The notes under the pieces were generated by a model. That model saw only the letters and a list, made by a program, of their open reading frames with translations, made no database searches and was not told where the DNA came from. A program made the translations under genes and the position numbers. Positions 1-8,688 of a DNA stretch of 40,032 nucleotides are shown here, one piece after another (position 1 is the first letter of the stretch; each line of letters begins with the position of its first letter). The stretch comes from Streptomyces rubellomurinus (GTDB lineage: Bacteria > Actinomycetota > Actinomycetes > Streptomycetales > Streptomycetaceae), in assembly GCF_000961885.1 (NCBI RefSeq), contig NZ_JZKH01000079.1, forward strand, positions 1 through 40,032, read 5' to 3'.

Positions 1-1
1 C

Positions 2-421
2 CCGCAGCCGACCCGCCGGGGCCGGGCGGCGGCGGTGCTGCTGGCCGCGGTCGGCCTGCCCGTGCTGGGCGGGGCCGCCGACGAACTGGGCGGGCCCGGC
101 GTCGGCCTGCTCTTCGCGGTCGGCGCGGTGGCCGGGACGGGCGCGGCGGCGGCGCTGTGCAGCCGGGCCGGCCGGTGGTGGGTGGTGACCGCCGCGCCGA
201 TCGTGGTGCTGCTCGCCGCCTCCGGCGTCGAGTACGTCGCGCACTCCGAGACGTACCGGGGCCCGGGCCTCGGCACCGGCGCGCTGCGCTGGGTGGTCGG
301 CGCGTTCCCGGTGATGGCGACGGCGACGGCGGCCGCCCTGCTGGTGATCGCGGTCCGGGCGGGGCTGGAGCGCCGGCGCCCCGCCGCGGGCGCCCCGACC
401 GGAAGGGGCCGCCGTGGCTGA
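2..421 (+). CDS. DUF6542-type membrane protein (C-terminal part)
   Basis: The reading frame is open to the left edge, so the true start lies outside the window; GTG at 35 is only an internal candidate. What is visible is about 139 residues with three to four hydrophobic segments (roughly residues 10-30, 33-52, 60-75 and 97-120) and a basic C-terminal tail rich in Arg, Gly and Pro. This pattern resembles the DUF6542 domain of streptomycete proteins, which has no assigned function. The stop codon overlaps the GTG start of the next gene by 8 bases, so the two are probably co-translated. The family call rests on hydropathy and general resemblance only. Confidence 0.55.
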   Translation, partial: PQPTRRGRAAAVLLAAVGLPVLGGAADELGGPGVGLLFAVGAVAGTGAAAALCSRAGRWWVVTAAPIVVLLAASGVEYVAHSETYRGPGLGTGALRWVVGAFPVMATATAAALLVIAVRAGLERRRPAAGAPTGRGRRG

Positions 422-2027
422 GCGCAACCGCCCCCGCGGCCGCGCCCCGCGCCGCGGCAGCAACCCGCTGACCCTCGCCGGGCGGACCCTGGCCTGCACC
501 GTCTCGATCGCGGTGCTCGGCGCCAGCGGCTTCACCTGGTACGAGTACCGCAGCCTCGACGACGGCATGGTCAAGTCGGGAGCGCTGGACGAGGCCAGGC
601 GCCACGCGCCGCCGCACCTGGACAAGTCGGTCAACCTGCTGCTGATCGGCCTCGACAGCCGCAAGGACATGGACGGCAACGACCTGCCCAAGCAGTTCGT
701 CGAGGACGAGCTGCACGCCGGCTCCAGCGAGATCGGCGGCTACAACACCAACGCCATGATCGTGCTGCACATCCCGGCCAACGGCGGCAAGGTCAGCGCG
801 CTGTCCATCCCGCGCGACGACTACGTGCAGACCGTCGGCGCGGACGGGAAGATGCACAAGATCAAGGAGGCGTACGGCATCGCCAAGGAGGCCGCCGAGG
901 CGAAGCTCGCCGGCAAGGGGCTCTCCAAGGCGGTGCTGGAGCGGCAGAGCCGGGAGGCCGGGCGGTCGGCGACCATCCAGACCGTGCAGAGCTTCCTGGA
1001 CATCCCGATCGACCACTTCGCCGAGGTCAACCTGATGGGGTTCTACGACATCGCGAAGGCCGTCGAGCCGATCCAGGTCTGCCTCAACCACCCGGTCGAC
1101 GATCCGATCGTCTCCCGCACCGCCACCCACGAGGGCGGTGGCACCGGCCTCAAGCTCCCCGCCGGGATCAGCTCGCTCGACGCCGCCCAGGCGCTCTCCT
1201 TCGTCCGCCAGCGCCACCACCTCACCAACGGCGACCTCGACCGCACCCACCGGCAGCAGGCCTTCATCTCCTCCGTCGAGTACCGGCTCAAGCAGCAGGG
1301 CATCCTGAACGACTTCGGGCAGATGCAGAAGCTGTTCGACGTGGTGAAGAAGGACGTCGTCATCGACAACGAGTGGAACATCCTCGACTTCGCCCAGCAG
1401 GCGCCCAACCTCACCGGCGGGAACGTCGAGTTCAACACCCTGCCGATCACCGGGTTCAAGACGGTCGGCGGGCAGGAGGTCAACACCGTCAACCCGGACC
1501 TGATCAAGAAGATCGTCCGACAGATCTTCAACCACGAACCGGCGCCCGCCGCACCGGCCACCCCGGCCGACCCCGGCACCGAGGCCGCCGCCTCGCCCAC
1601 GCCGACGCCCGCGCCCACGGCGACGCCGAGCCCGAGCGCGGCGCCGAAGGCCGTCGTCGACGTCAACGCGGCGGCGGGCGCGGGCGCGGCCGTCACCGAG
1701 TCCAAGGCGCTGGCCGAACTCGGCTACCAGGCGGGCAGGATCGGCGACGCGCCGGCCAGGACCAGGGCCACCACGGTCAGTTACGGCAGCGGCGCCAAGG
1801 CGGACGCCCAGCAGCTCGCCGCCCGGTACGGGGTGATCGCCACCCCGGCCACCGGCGTCGCCGCCGGCCACATCGTGGTCACCCTCGCCGCCACCCGTAC
1901 CCCGTCCGCCACGGCCTCCGCCCCCGCGGGCGGTGCCGCGCCGGCCGACCCGTCCACCGACCCGGCGGCGGGCCTGCCCATGCAGGGGCCGGCCGTCAAG
2001 GCGGGCGGCATCCCCTGCGTCGACTGA
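414..2027 (+). CDS. LytR-CpsA-Psr (LCP) family phosphotransferase
   Basis: LCP proteins are membrane-anchored enzymes that transfer polyprenyl-phosphate-linked glycopolymers to peptidoglycan outside the cell. The 537-residue protein has a basic N-terminus, one membrane segment (about residues 22-45) and an LCP catalytic domain containing LLIGLDSR, SIPRDDY and FVRQRHHLTNGDLDR, where the Asp and Arg residues bind the pyrophosphate and metal. A Pro/Thr/Ala-rich linker (about 380-415) leads to a LytR_C domain (about 417-495) and a low-complexity tail. The GTG start at 414 overlaps the upstream gene. The protein is full length for the LCP plus LytR_C architecture. The exact glycopolymer substrate cannot be read from sequence. 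Confidence 0.9.
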   Translation: MAERNRPRGRAPRRGSNPLTLAGRTLACTVSIAVLGASGFTWYEYRSLDDGMVKSGALDEARRHAPPHLDKSVNLLLIGLDSRKDMDGNDLPKQFVEDELHAGSSEIGGYNTNAMIVLHIPANGGKVSALSIPRDDYVQTVGADGKMHKIKEAYGIAKEAAEAKLAGKGLSKAVLERQSREAGRSATIQTVQSFLDIPIDHFAEVNLMGFYDIAKAVEPIQVCLNHPVDDPIVSRTATHEGGGTGLKLPAGISSLDAAQALSFVRQRHHLTNGDLDRTHRQQAFISSVEYRLKQQGILNDFGQMQKLFDVVKKDVVIDNEWNILDFAQQAPNLTGGNVEFNTLPITGFKTVGGQEVNTVNPDLIKKIVRQIFNHEPAPAAPATPADPGTEAAASPTPTPAPTATPSPSAAPKAVVDVNAAAGAGAAVTESKALAELGYQAGRIGDAPARTRATTVSYGSGAKADAQQLAARYGVIATPATGVAAGHIVVTLAATRTPSATASAPAGGAAPADPSTDPAAGLPMQGPAVKAGGIPCVD

Positions 2028-2039
2028 CCCCGGTCGGCC

Positions 2040-2080
2040 CGCGCCTCCGCCGGCCGGTCAGTTCGGCAGGCGGAGGCGCG
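2040..2080. terminator. Hairpin between convergent genes
   Basis: A perfect 12-bp inverted repeat (CGCGCCTCCGCC at 2040-2051, GGCGGAGGCGCG at 2069-2080) with a 17-base loop lies just past the LCP stop. The right arm runs into the last codons of the convergent gene, whose stop codon sits in the loop. It could end transcription in both directions. No T-run follows, as is usual in streptomycetes. Confidence 0.6.
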
Positions 2081-2396
2081 CGTCCCGCAGGGGCTCGCGG
2101 AAGAGCACCTCGACGTACACGATCCGGCCGTCGACCACGTCCAGGACGAGATCGCCCTTCGCGGGCAGCAGCGGCAGGCACCGGTGCCCCGGGCCGTACG
2201 GCGTGCCGGGCTGGTGGGGCGCGGTCCTGAAGCTCTGGCAGAAGTCGTCGGAGCAGCCGCAGGCGGCGACGAGGCGCAGGTCCCGGGCGCAGATGGCGAG
2301 TTCGCGCTCGCCCTCCGCTTCGAGCAGGCCGATCAGCTCGCGGACGAGGTCGGGGAAGACCTCGCGGACGAGCGGAGGCTCCGGTGCCGTACTCAC
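2058..2396 (-). CDS. Conserved small protein with a Cys-rich CGCSDDFC motif
   Basis: This 112-residue protein has no recognised enzymatic motif. It begins at a GTG (2396) that overlaps the stop of the upstream nucleotidyltransferase gene by 4 bases, so the two are translationally coupled. The central segment has the cysteine cluster CGCSDDFC, followed by a His/Pro/Gly-rich stretch and a C-terminal half reading like a small beta-sheet domain (DLVLDVVDGRIVYVEVLF). The cysteines might bind a metal or be structural. Function is unknown. Coupling suggests it acts with the nucleotidyltransferase-like protein, but that is inference. Confidence 0.7.
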   Translation of the reverse strand: MSTAPEPPLVREVFPDLVRELIGLLEAEGERELAICARDLRLVAACGCSDDFCQSFRTAPHQPGTPYGPGHRCLPLLPAKGDLVLDVVDGRIVYVEVLFREPLRDARLRLPN

Positions 2397-3214
2397 AGGC
2401 GCGGGACCTTCTCGCCGTGGACGGCCGTGTACTCGGCGGCGAGCCAGGGGGCGAGGTCGTCGACGAGGGCGGCCAGGACGGCGCGGTCGGTGGTGGGGGT
2501 GCGGGCGACGGCGGCGGCCAGGCGCATCTGGTCGGCGCGGTCGGGGTAGTAGCCGGCAAAGGCCTCGGCGGAGGCGGCGAGGTCGCTGGTCCAGCCGCCC
2601 CAGCGGGGCATGACCAGGGTGAAGCCGGTGCGCACGATCCGGCGGGAGACCGAGCGGCTGAGCGCGCGCAGCGCGCCGTCCGAGCCGGCGCCGTCCGAGC
2701 CGGCGGCGGCCAGCCGCTCGCGCCAGCCGGCGAGGGCGAGCCCGAGGTCGCCGTTGGTCTCCCGGGCGAGCAGCGCGGACGGGCGGTAGCGGGGCAGCCC
2801 GGCCGCGAGGTCCGGGCCGAGCAGCGGGGTGCACAGGCAGGCCACGAACCAGCCCAGGTCGTGCCGCTCCAGCTCGCTGAGCAGCCTGCCCGTGCCGAAC
2901 AGCAGCACGCCCACCCCGTCGACCTGGTCGAACCCGGCGTCGAGCGCGGCCTCGACCGCGTCGGCGTCCGCCCGGTCGGCCGCGGTGGGCTCGTCGTGCA
3001 GGGCGAGCAGCACGTCGAGGTCGGAGACGCCCGGGACGGCGGTGCCGCGCGGGATGCTGCCGTACAGGTAGGCGCTGTGCAGCCGGTCGGGGCCGAAGGC
3101 GGCGGCGATCCGCGCGCGGGCGGCCTCGACCACCGGCGCGAACTCCGCCGCCACCCGGTCGAGCGAGCCTTCGCGCGCGATGCATCCGTCCTGGTCGAGC
3201 CCCTTGCCGATCAT
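2393..3214 (-). CDS. Nucleotidyltransferase-fold protein (aminoglycoside-adenylyltransferase-like)
   Basis: The 273-residue protein carries the polymerase-beta-type nucleotidyltransferase signature YGSIPRGTAVPGVSDLDVL (about residues 50-70), with the GS pair and the DLD metal-binding aspartates. A helical C-terminal domain follows, as in streptomycin or spectinomycin adenylyltransferases and their many uncharacterised relatives. It would transfer a nucleotide to a small molecule or protein; the acceptor is unknown. ATG at 3214 was chosen because it lies closest to the domain. No Shine-Dalgarno precedes it, but a weak CATCAT box lies 6 bases upstream, so a leaderless message is possible. Resistance function cannot be claimed. 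Confidence 0.7.
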   Translation of the reverse strand: MIGKGLDQDGCIAREGSLDRVAAEFAPVVEAARARIAAAFGPDRLHSAYLYGSIPRGTAVPGVSDLDVLLALHDEPTAADRADADAVEAALDAGFDQVDGVGVLLFGTGRLLSELERHDLGWFVACLCTPLLGPDLAAGLPRYRPSALLARETNGDLGLALAGWRERLAAAGSDGAGSDGALRALSRSVSRRIVRTGFTLVMPRWGGWTSDLAASAEAFAGYYPDRADQMRLAAAVARTPTTDRAVLAALVDDLAPWLAAEYTAVHGEKVPRL

Positions 3215-3360
3215 GCGCGCATGATGCCACCCCGAGCGGCGGGTGGCGAGCGGATTTCCCCGGCCCGCCCCCCCCTTTCCGGTGCTGCGGGCGGAATTGT
3301 CAGTGCCGTGTGCCAGCATCCATGGCGTACGAACACCTCGGGCACCGGAAGGAATTCGAC

Positions 3361-3780
3361 ATGGGGACGTGGGGCATCGGGCACTTCGAGAACGACTCGG
3401 CGGCGGACTTCTCCGGGTCGCTCGACGACGCGGCCCCGGGCGGGCGCGCGGGGCTGATCCGGGCGGCGCTGCTGCGCGCCGCCGAGGGGGAGGACTACCT
3501 GGAGTCGGACGAGGGCGCCGAGGCCGTGGTGGCGGCCGCGCTGGTCGCCGCGCAGTGCCCGGGCGGCACGCCGGTGACCACGGCGTACGGCCCGGCCGAG
3601 CCGATACCCGCGCTCCCCGTCGAGCTGCGCCCGCTCGCGGTGGAGGCCTTGGACCGGGTGCTGGCGGAGGAGTCGGAGCTGGCGGAGCTGTGGGGCGAGG
3701 GGGCCGAGAGCGAGGCCTGGCGGCAGGGGATCCGCACCCTGCGCGCCGTGCTCGTGCCGGTGCCGTCGGTCGCCGGGTAG
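3361..3780 (+). CDS. DUF4259 domain protein
   Basis: The protein starts with MGTWGIGHFENDSAADF, the hallmark N-terminus of DUF4259, and is 139 residues long, the normal family size. It is predicted to be soluble, acidic and helical. The biochemical role of DUF4259 is unknown. The ATG at 3361 is preceded by GGAAGG with 8 bases of spacing. An upstream in-frame ATG near 3310 would add a tail not seen in the family and is rejected. A TTGTCA at 3297-3302 may be a -35 element, but no clear -10 was found. Confidence 0.85.
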   Translation: MGTWGIGHFENDSAADFSGSLDDAAPGGRAGLIRAALLRAAEGEDYLESDEGAEAVVAAALVAAQCPGGTPVTTAYGPAEPIPALPVELRPLAVEALDRVLAEESELAELWGEGAESEAWRQGIRTLRAVLVPVPSVAG

Positions 3781-3820
3781 CCGCCGGTCCGGCGGTGAGC
3801 CGGGCCCGGGTGCGCAACGG

Positions 3821-3861
3821 CCCCCGCCGCCACCGGTGGTGACGGCCGGTGGCGGCAGGGG
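3821..3861. terminator. Long hairpin between convergent genes
   Basis: Arms at 3821-3836 and 3846-3861 form a 16-bp stem with one mismatch around a 9-base loop. It lies between the stop of the DUF4259 gene (3780) and the stop of the DUF6777 gene (3879), where a bidirectional terminator is expected. Confidence 0.75.
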
Positions 3862-3878
3862 CGGTGGGTTTCCGTGCG

Positions 3879-5351
3879 TCAGGGCGTGGCGCCCGAGGTG
3901 GTGGGGCACGGAGGCAGCGAGGGCGAGGTGGTGCTCGGGGTGGTCGCGCAGGTCGCGGTCGGCGTGCGGGTCGGCGTGCCGGTGGTCGCCGTGCTCTTGG
4001 CCGTGGTCGTGGACGCGCCGGAGGTCGTGCCCGACGCGGACGACGCGGACGAGGCGGACGAGGCGGACTTCTCGGCCGGCGTGCCGGCGGAGGTCGTCGA
4101 ACCGGAGCTGGTGGTCCCGGAGGTCGACGGGCCGCCGGACGACGTCGTCGCGCCCGAACTGGTGGCGCCCGAACTGGTCGAGCCGGAGGTCGTCGACCCG
4201 GAGGTGGTCGCGCCCGAGGACGTGGCCCCCGAGGTGGTCGCACCCGAGGAGGTCGACCCGGAGGACGTGCCGCCGGAGGTCGTCGCGCCCGAGGACGAGG
4301 ACGAGGACGGCCCCGAGGTGGTCGGCGTCACCGGAGTGGCCGGCTTCCACGCCGCGGGCGGCGGGACGCCGGGCGGCATCGGGCCCTTCGGCGGCTCGAC
4401 GCGCCTGTCGACCACCTCGATCCGCCTGGTCAGCCGGGAGAAGAAGTCGCCGGTCTCGATGTTGACCAGGATGATCTCGGTCACCGGCTGCGGCGCCGGC
4501 ACCACCACGATCACCGTGGTCGGCTGGAAGCCCGCCCACGCCTTCCCGGTGTACTTGGCGTTGCTCACCAGCACCGGAGCCTTCAGCGGGTTGCCGCAGG
4601 CGCACCGCACCCGGGGCACGCCCTGGGCGTCCACCAGGACGGCCGTGCCGGCCTGCAGCACGGACTGGAACTCGACGACGGCGCCGCTGCGGTAGCTGTG
4701 GTTGGTCACCCGGGTGTCCACCCGCAGGTACGCGGAGGTCAGCGAGCGCAGGTAGGCCGGGATGTCGGACTGGGAGATCCCGGCCGCCGAGGCCCAGGCC
4801 CGGCCGGTGTCCCCGGCGGAGACCGTCGAGATCAGCCGCTCGGTGTCGCAGCTGGACTTGTTCATCGACCCGGCGTACAGACCGGCCGAGCCGCCCTGCA
4901 CGCTGTGCAGCACCGCCGAGGCGGTGCCGGACGCGGGGGCCGCCGTCTGCGCGGGCTGCTGCGTCGGGGCGGGCGCGGTGACGTGCTGGGTATCCGCCGA
5001 AGGGGTGAACGGGTCCGGCCCGGGGTCGGTCGGCGCCTGCAGCGCGACCTCGTTGGCGGTCGGGATGGCCTCGTGGTGGCCGCCGCTCTGGTTGTTGACG
5101 ATCAGCACCGTCGCCACCACGGCCGCCGCCACCGCGCCCGCCGCGACCGCCAGCCCCCGCCCGGAGCGCCACCAGGGCGTGCGCGGAAGCCCGCCGGAGG
5201 GCGGGCCGCCCGCACCCGGTGGGCCCGAGGGCGGCGGGGGAACGGACGGCGGTCCGGAGGGCGGCCCGGCCAGCGGGCCGGACGGGGGACCGGACGGAGG
5301 TCCGAACGGCGGCTCGCTCGGCGGGCCGGCCGGAGGCGGTTGGGAACTCAT
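3879..5351 (-). CDS. DUF6777-containing membrane-anchored protein
   Basis: The 490-residue protein has three parts: a Pro/Gly/Ser-rich cytosolic N-terminus with repeated GPPSGPP units (about 1-58), one membrane segment (about 67-85), and an extracellular domain (about 100-320) matching DUF6777, with the cues [19 protein letters not shown] and VRCACGNPL. The last 150 residues are low-complexity Ser/Thr/Gly repeats ([10 protein letters not shown] type) that probably form a flexible, possibly O-glycosylated tail. Its role is unknown. The ATG at 5351 has a GGAG upstream. Strong repetition in the tail makes this a likely place for length variation between strains. Confidence 0.8.
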   Translation of the reverse strand: MSSQPPPAGPPSEPPFGPPSGPPSGPLAGPPSGPPSVPPPPSGPPGAGGPPSGGLPRTPWWRSGRGLAVAAGAVAAAVVATVLIVNNQSGGHHEAIPTANEVALQAPTDPGPDPFTPSADTQHVTAPAPTQQPAQTAAPASGTASAVLHSVQGGSAGLYAGSMNKSSCDTERLISTVSAGDTGRAWASAAGISQSDIPAYLRSLTSAYLRVDTRVTNHSYRSGAVVEFQSVLQAGTAVLVDAQGVPRVRCACGNPLKAPVLVSNAKYTGKAWAGFQPTTVIVVVPAPQPVTEIILVNIETGDFFSRLTRRIEVVDRRVEPPKGPMPPGVPPPAAWKPATPVTPTTSGPSSSSSSGATTSGGTSSGSTSSGATTSGATSSGATTSGSTTSGSTSSGATSSGATTSSGGPSTSGTTSSGSTTSAGTPAEKSASSASSASSASGTTSGASTTTAKSTATTGTPTRTPTATCATTPSTTSPSLPPCPTTSGATP

Positions 5352-5591
5352 CGAGGCTCCGTTTCGCAGGCCGCCGGCCGCCACGGCCGGGCGGCACGGG
5401 AGGCTCCTGCCACTGCCTCCCATTTCCCCCCGGCCCCCCGAGCCCCGCAACAGCAGGTGTGCCCGCCGTCGCCGCGCGTGCCCGTCCGACCTCGGTCAGG
5501 CTGGAACCCGACCGGGCCGCGACGGCGTGCGACGGCCCGGGTGAACGCGAGCAGGCGACCGGGGCACCGGACCAGGGCACCAGGAGGCGGA

Positions 5592-6935
5592 ATGACTCGG
5601 CCCACGACCAGGCCCATCGGCCCGCCCGGCGCGCTGCGCGGCTGGCTCGACGCGCTCGCCGTCGTGCTGGCCGGCCTCGCCGCGATGGCAGCCGTGGCCG
5701 CCCTCGGCCTGTGGCTGGCCGGCGCCGACGACCTCCCGGACGGCGGCTTCCCCGCCGTGCTGGCCGCCACCCTCGCCCTGGCGGTCGGCGGATCCGTCCA
5801 ACTCGACGGCGGCGCGGGCGACTTCGCCGCCGTAGACGCCGGCATCACCGCGATGCCGCTGTCCGTCTCGGTGGCCGGCGCGGTGGTGATCGCCGAGGTG
5901 TTCCTGCGCCAGCTGCGCTTCCGGGCCGTGGCCGGCAGCGGCGAACTGCTCGCCCGGATCACCCGGACGGCCCTGCTGTGGCTGCTCGCCCTGGTGCTCC
6001 TGACCCTCGGCGCCAAGCACCGCTTCACCGTGCCGCTCGGCGGCGACCTGGTGCAGACCATCGGCGGCGCGCTCGGCCTGACCCCGGAGGTCGGCTTCCA
6101 CGCCGAGGCGCCGAGCACGGTCGGCATCGGGCTGGCCTGGCTGCTGCTGGTGCTCGCCGCCACCTTCGCCGTCTCCCGCCGCGCCCCGCTGCCGCCCTCC
6201 CTGGTCCGCTTCCAACTGGCCGTCCGCCCGCCCGCGTTCGCGCTCTGGCTGGTGCTGATCGGCTACCTGGCGATCGGCGCGGTGGCCGGGGTGGTGACCG
6301 CGATCGTGCACGGCAACGCCCGGCAGACCCTGGCCGTGGTGCTGCTCGCCCTGCCCGACCTGGTCTGGCTGGCCTTCGGCGTCGGCCTCGGCGCCGAGTG
6401 GCACGGACGGCTGGCCGGCGGGCTCGGCCTGCCCGTCCCGAAGCCGCTCTCCGACGCGCTGCGCGCCCCGGACGGCCACCGCGCCACGGTCGACCTCGGC
6501 ACCCTCACCGACCAGGACGCCCGGGCCTGGTGGCTGTTGCCGCTGGCCGCCGTCCTGCTGCTCGCCGCCGCGTTCCTCGCCGCCCACCGCTCGCCGCGCA
6601 CCGTCCGCCTCTGGCAGCACGCCGTCCGCTTCGCGCTCGCCACCGCCGTCACCGTGCTGCTGGTGGGCCTGTGGACGCGGGCCGACGCCGACTACGGGCT
6701 CTCCGTGCTCGGTGTCGGCCTCGGCCAGGGCGGCCTCGGCGACCTGCTGGGCACCGTCCTCGGCGGCGCCAGCCCGCTGGCGTCCTTCGGCAGCGGCAGC
6801 CTCACCCTGCGCCCGGTGCTGTGGACGGCCGTCCCGCTCGCGGCCGGGTGGGGCCTGGTCTGCGGTGCCCTCGGCGCGCTGCTCGCCACCCGCACCCGCC
6901 ACCGGGGCGAGGTGATGGGCGGCGCGGGCGGCTGA
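5592..6935 (+). CDS. Streptophobe family polytopic membrane protein
   Basis: The 447-residue, very hydrophobic protein has about ten predicted membrane helices and matches the uncharacterised streptophobe family of streptomycetes. Hydrophilic loops are short apart from one near residues 270-310. No transport or catalytic motif is recognisable. The ATG at 5592 is preceded by a strong AGGAGG (5582-5587). The stop is only 2 bases from the stop of the convergent gene. The 240-base divergent region upstream (5352-5591) must hold promoters for this gene and the DUF6777 gene, but I see no clear consensus there. Confidence 0.75.
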   Translation: MTRPTTRPIGPPGALRGWLDALAVVLAGLAAMAAVAALGLWLAGADDLPDGGFPAVLAATLALAVGGSVQLDGGAGDFAAVDAGITAMPLSVSVAGAVVIAEVFLRQLRFRAVAGSGELLARITRTALLWLLALVLLTLGAKHRFTVPLGGDLVQTIGGALGLTPEVGFHAEAPSTVGIGLAWLLLVLAATFAVSRRAPLPPSLVRFQLAVRPPAFALWLVLIGYLAIGAVAGVVTAIVHGNARQTLAVVLLALPDLVWLAFGVGLGAEWHGRLAGGLGLPVPKPLSDALRAPDGHRATVDLGTLTDQDARAWWLLPLAAVLLLAAAFLAAHRSPRTVRLWQHAVRFALATAVTVLLVGLWTRADADYGLSVLGVGLGQGGLGDLLGTVLGGASPLASFGSGSLTLRPVLWTAVPLAAGWGLVCGALGALLATRTRHRGEVMGGAGG

Positions 6936-6937
6936 CC

Positions 6938-7603
6938 TCAGTCCTCGACGCCCGCCCGCAGGCCCCACGCGTCAAGGCCGGAGTAGATCCACGCGGTGCG
7001 CCCGGCGGGCCAGGAGCAGGCCTCGGCCTCGCCGGTGTAGACCGCCACCAGGGAGTCGGCGCCGCGCCACCAGGTGTCGGCCAGCCCCCGCACCTCGCGC
7101 ACCGGTTCGAACCCGTCCAGGTCGAGGCCGTCGACCTCGCGGCCGGTGACCTTGGTGACCTGCCGCGCCCAGAACGCCGCGTGGTGGCTCAGCGCCAGCG
7201 ACTCCACCCAGCCCTCGACGCTCGCGTGCAGCGGGAACCACCGGTCCGCCTGGATGCCGAACTCGCCGGACGGCCCGATCCGGAAGCTGTAGGGGACGGC
7301 GGCCCGCTGCACCCCGGCCTCGAAGGACCAGCCGTCCTCCTCCGAGGCCTCGGCCGAGTCCACGGACAGGTACCGGGGCCCGCCGTTGTACATCGGCGAG
7401 GGCGGCAGGACCAGACCGCCCCAGCGCTGCTGGAACGCCGCCATCGAATCGATCACCTCCGCCGGAACGTCCCGGTCGAGCCACCACTGCCGGTGCTCCT
7501 CGACCGGGGCCACATCGACCTTGACGCCGTGGACGCTGACGAAGCTGTGGGCCCGCCGGGTCAGGCCGGAGGGTATGGCGCTGCCGTGGAGGTTGAGGTT
7601 CAC
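6938..7603 (-). CDS. Uncharacterised 221-residue protein (possibly SUKH-like)
   Basis: The protein is rich in Trp and aromatic residues and looks like a compact alpha/beta fold. The stretch around FQQRWGGLVLPPSPMYNGG weakly recalls SMI1/KNR4 (SUKH) proteins, which often act as immunity or adaptor proteins, but I am not sure of this. The GTG at 7603 is chosen because a promoter with good spacing ends exactly there and no Shine-Dalgarno is present. The gene lies downstream of the kinase gene on the same strand but seems to have its own promoter. Function is unknown. Confidence 0.6.
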   Translation of the reverse strand: MNLNLHGSAIPSGLTRRAHSFVSVHGVKVDVAPVEEHRQWWLDRDVPAEVIDSMAAFQQRWGGLVLPPSPMYNGGPRYLSVDSAEASEEDGWSFEAGVQRAAVPYSFRIGPSGEFGIQADRWFPLHASVEGWVESLALSHHAAFWARQVTKVTGREVDGLDLDGFEPVREVRGLADTWWRGADSLVAVYTGEAEACSWPAGRTAWIYSGLDAWGLRAGVED

Positions 7604-7639
7604 CGGCGTGAGGCTAGCCGGGCGCTTCCGGCCGGTCAG
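7603..7639 (-). promoter_or_regulatory. Leaderless promoter, CTGACC-N17-TAGCCT
   Basis: Read on the minus strand, CTGACC (-35) is followed by exactly 17 bases, TAGCCT (-10), 7 bases and the GTG start codon. Transcription would begin at the start codon. The -35 overlaps the stop codon of the upstream kinase gene. Confidence 0.55.
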
Positions 7640-8688
7640 TGCCGGGGCGGCGGGTGGACCACCGGGGCCGCCCAGGCGGGCGCGTCGGGCACGACGGCCT
7701 CGGGCACCGCGCCCGCCGGCACCACCTGGGTGGGCGGGCCGGGCGCCCGCCAGGGGACCGGGGCGGCCGCCGCGCGCAGCTCCGCGACGAACCGCAGGCA
7801 GCTCGGGTGGCGCTGCTCGGGCGCCTTGGCGAGCGCCCGGGCGACGGCGGCCGCCACCTCGGCCGGCAGGTCGGGCCGCAGGTCGCGCAGCGCGGGCGGC
7901 GGGTCGTTGAGGTGCGCCCACAGCAGTGCGACGTCGCTCTCGCGGCGGAACGGCGGGGCGCCGGCCAGCAGTTCGTAGACCACGCAGCCGAGGCCGTACT
8001 GGTCGCAGCGCCCGTCCAGCGGTTTGCCGGAGATCTGCTCGGGCGCCGCGTAGTCCAGCGTGCCGACGATCTGGCCGACGCTGGTCAGCCCGCTGAGCGA
8101 GAGGGACTTCTTGGTGAGCCCGAAGTCCGCCAGGTACAGGTGCTCGGGGTGCTCGCTGTCCGTCCCGGCGGCGACCAGCACGTTGCCCGGTTTGACGTCC
8201 CGGTGCACCAGGCCGCGGTCGTGCGCCGCGTCCAGCGCGGAGGCGATCTGCAGGGCGAGCCCGGCCGCCCGGTCGACCGGTAGCGGGCCGCTGCGGCTGA
8301 TCAGCGCGCGCAGGTCGCCGCCCGCGACGTAGCGCATCGCGATGTACAGCAGGCCGTCCTGCTCGCCGGCCTCGAAGACCGGGACGATGTGCGGGTGGTC
8401 GATCGCCGCCGCGGCCTCCGACTCGTGGGTGAACCGCTGCCGGAACACCTCGTTGCGGGCCAGTTCGGGCGCCAGCAGCTTGACCGCGACCGTCCGGCCG
8501 AGCCGCAGGTCCTTGGCGCGGTACACCACGGCCATCCCGCCGCGCCCGATCTCCTCCTCCAGCCGGTAGCCCGCCACCCGCCGCCCGACCAGGCCGGACG
8601 GCAGCACGCTGCCGCCCGCGGCGGCCGGCTCGGGCGGGTCGGGCGGGTCGGGCGGCTCCGACCGCGCGGGGAGGCCGGCGGTGGTCAC
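7636..8688 (-). CDS. Eukaryotic-type serine/threonine protein kinase
   Basis: The 350-residue protein has a complete Hanks-type kinase domain (about 40-300): glycine loop IGRGGMAVVYRA, VAVKLL lysine, catalytic loop HRDVKPGN, metal-binding DFG, and APEQ. It has only a short Pro-rich C-terminus and no membrane segment or PASTA repeats, so it is a cytosolic kinase. The GTG at 8688 overlaps the upstream SH3-like gene by 4 bases. The operon also encodes a transporter with two phosphothreonine-binding FHA domains, so phosphorylation-dependent control of that transporter is a reasonable inference. Confidence 0.92.
   Translation of the reverse strand: MTTAGLPARSEPPDPPDPPEPAAAGGSVLPSGLVGRRVAGYRLEEEIGRGGMAVVYRAKDLRLGRTVAVKLLAPELARNEVFRQRFTHESEAAAAIDHPHIVPVFEAGEQDGLLYIAMRYVAGGDLRALISRSGPLPVDRAAGLALQIASALDAAHDRGLVHRDVKPGNVLVAAGTDSEHPEHLYLADFGLTKKSLSLSGLTSVGQIVGTLDYAAPEQISGKPLDGRCDQYGLGCVVYELLAGAPPFRRESDVALLWAHLNDPPPALRDLRPDLPAEVAAAVARALAKAPEQRHPSCLRFVAELRAAAAPVPWRAPGPPTQVVPAGAVPEAVVPDAPAWAAPVVHPPPRH

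Noticed and set aside
4000..4330. Short repeated words that could look like a CRISPR or satellite array
   Set aside because: They are codon-level repeats of the Ser/Thr/Gly tail of the DUF6777 protein, without regular spacers.
3211..5580. 789-residue minus-strand reading frame overlapping the DUF6777 gene
   Set aside because: Composition is Arg/Pro/Gly/His-rich with no domain; it is a frame shadow of the DUF6777 gene and of other frames.
3849..6935. 1028-residue plus-strand reading frame
   Set aside because: Its first half is an Arg/Gly-rich antisense shadow of the DUF6777 gene. Only the part from ATG 5592 with AGGAGG and a real membrane-protein composition is a gene.
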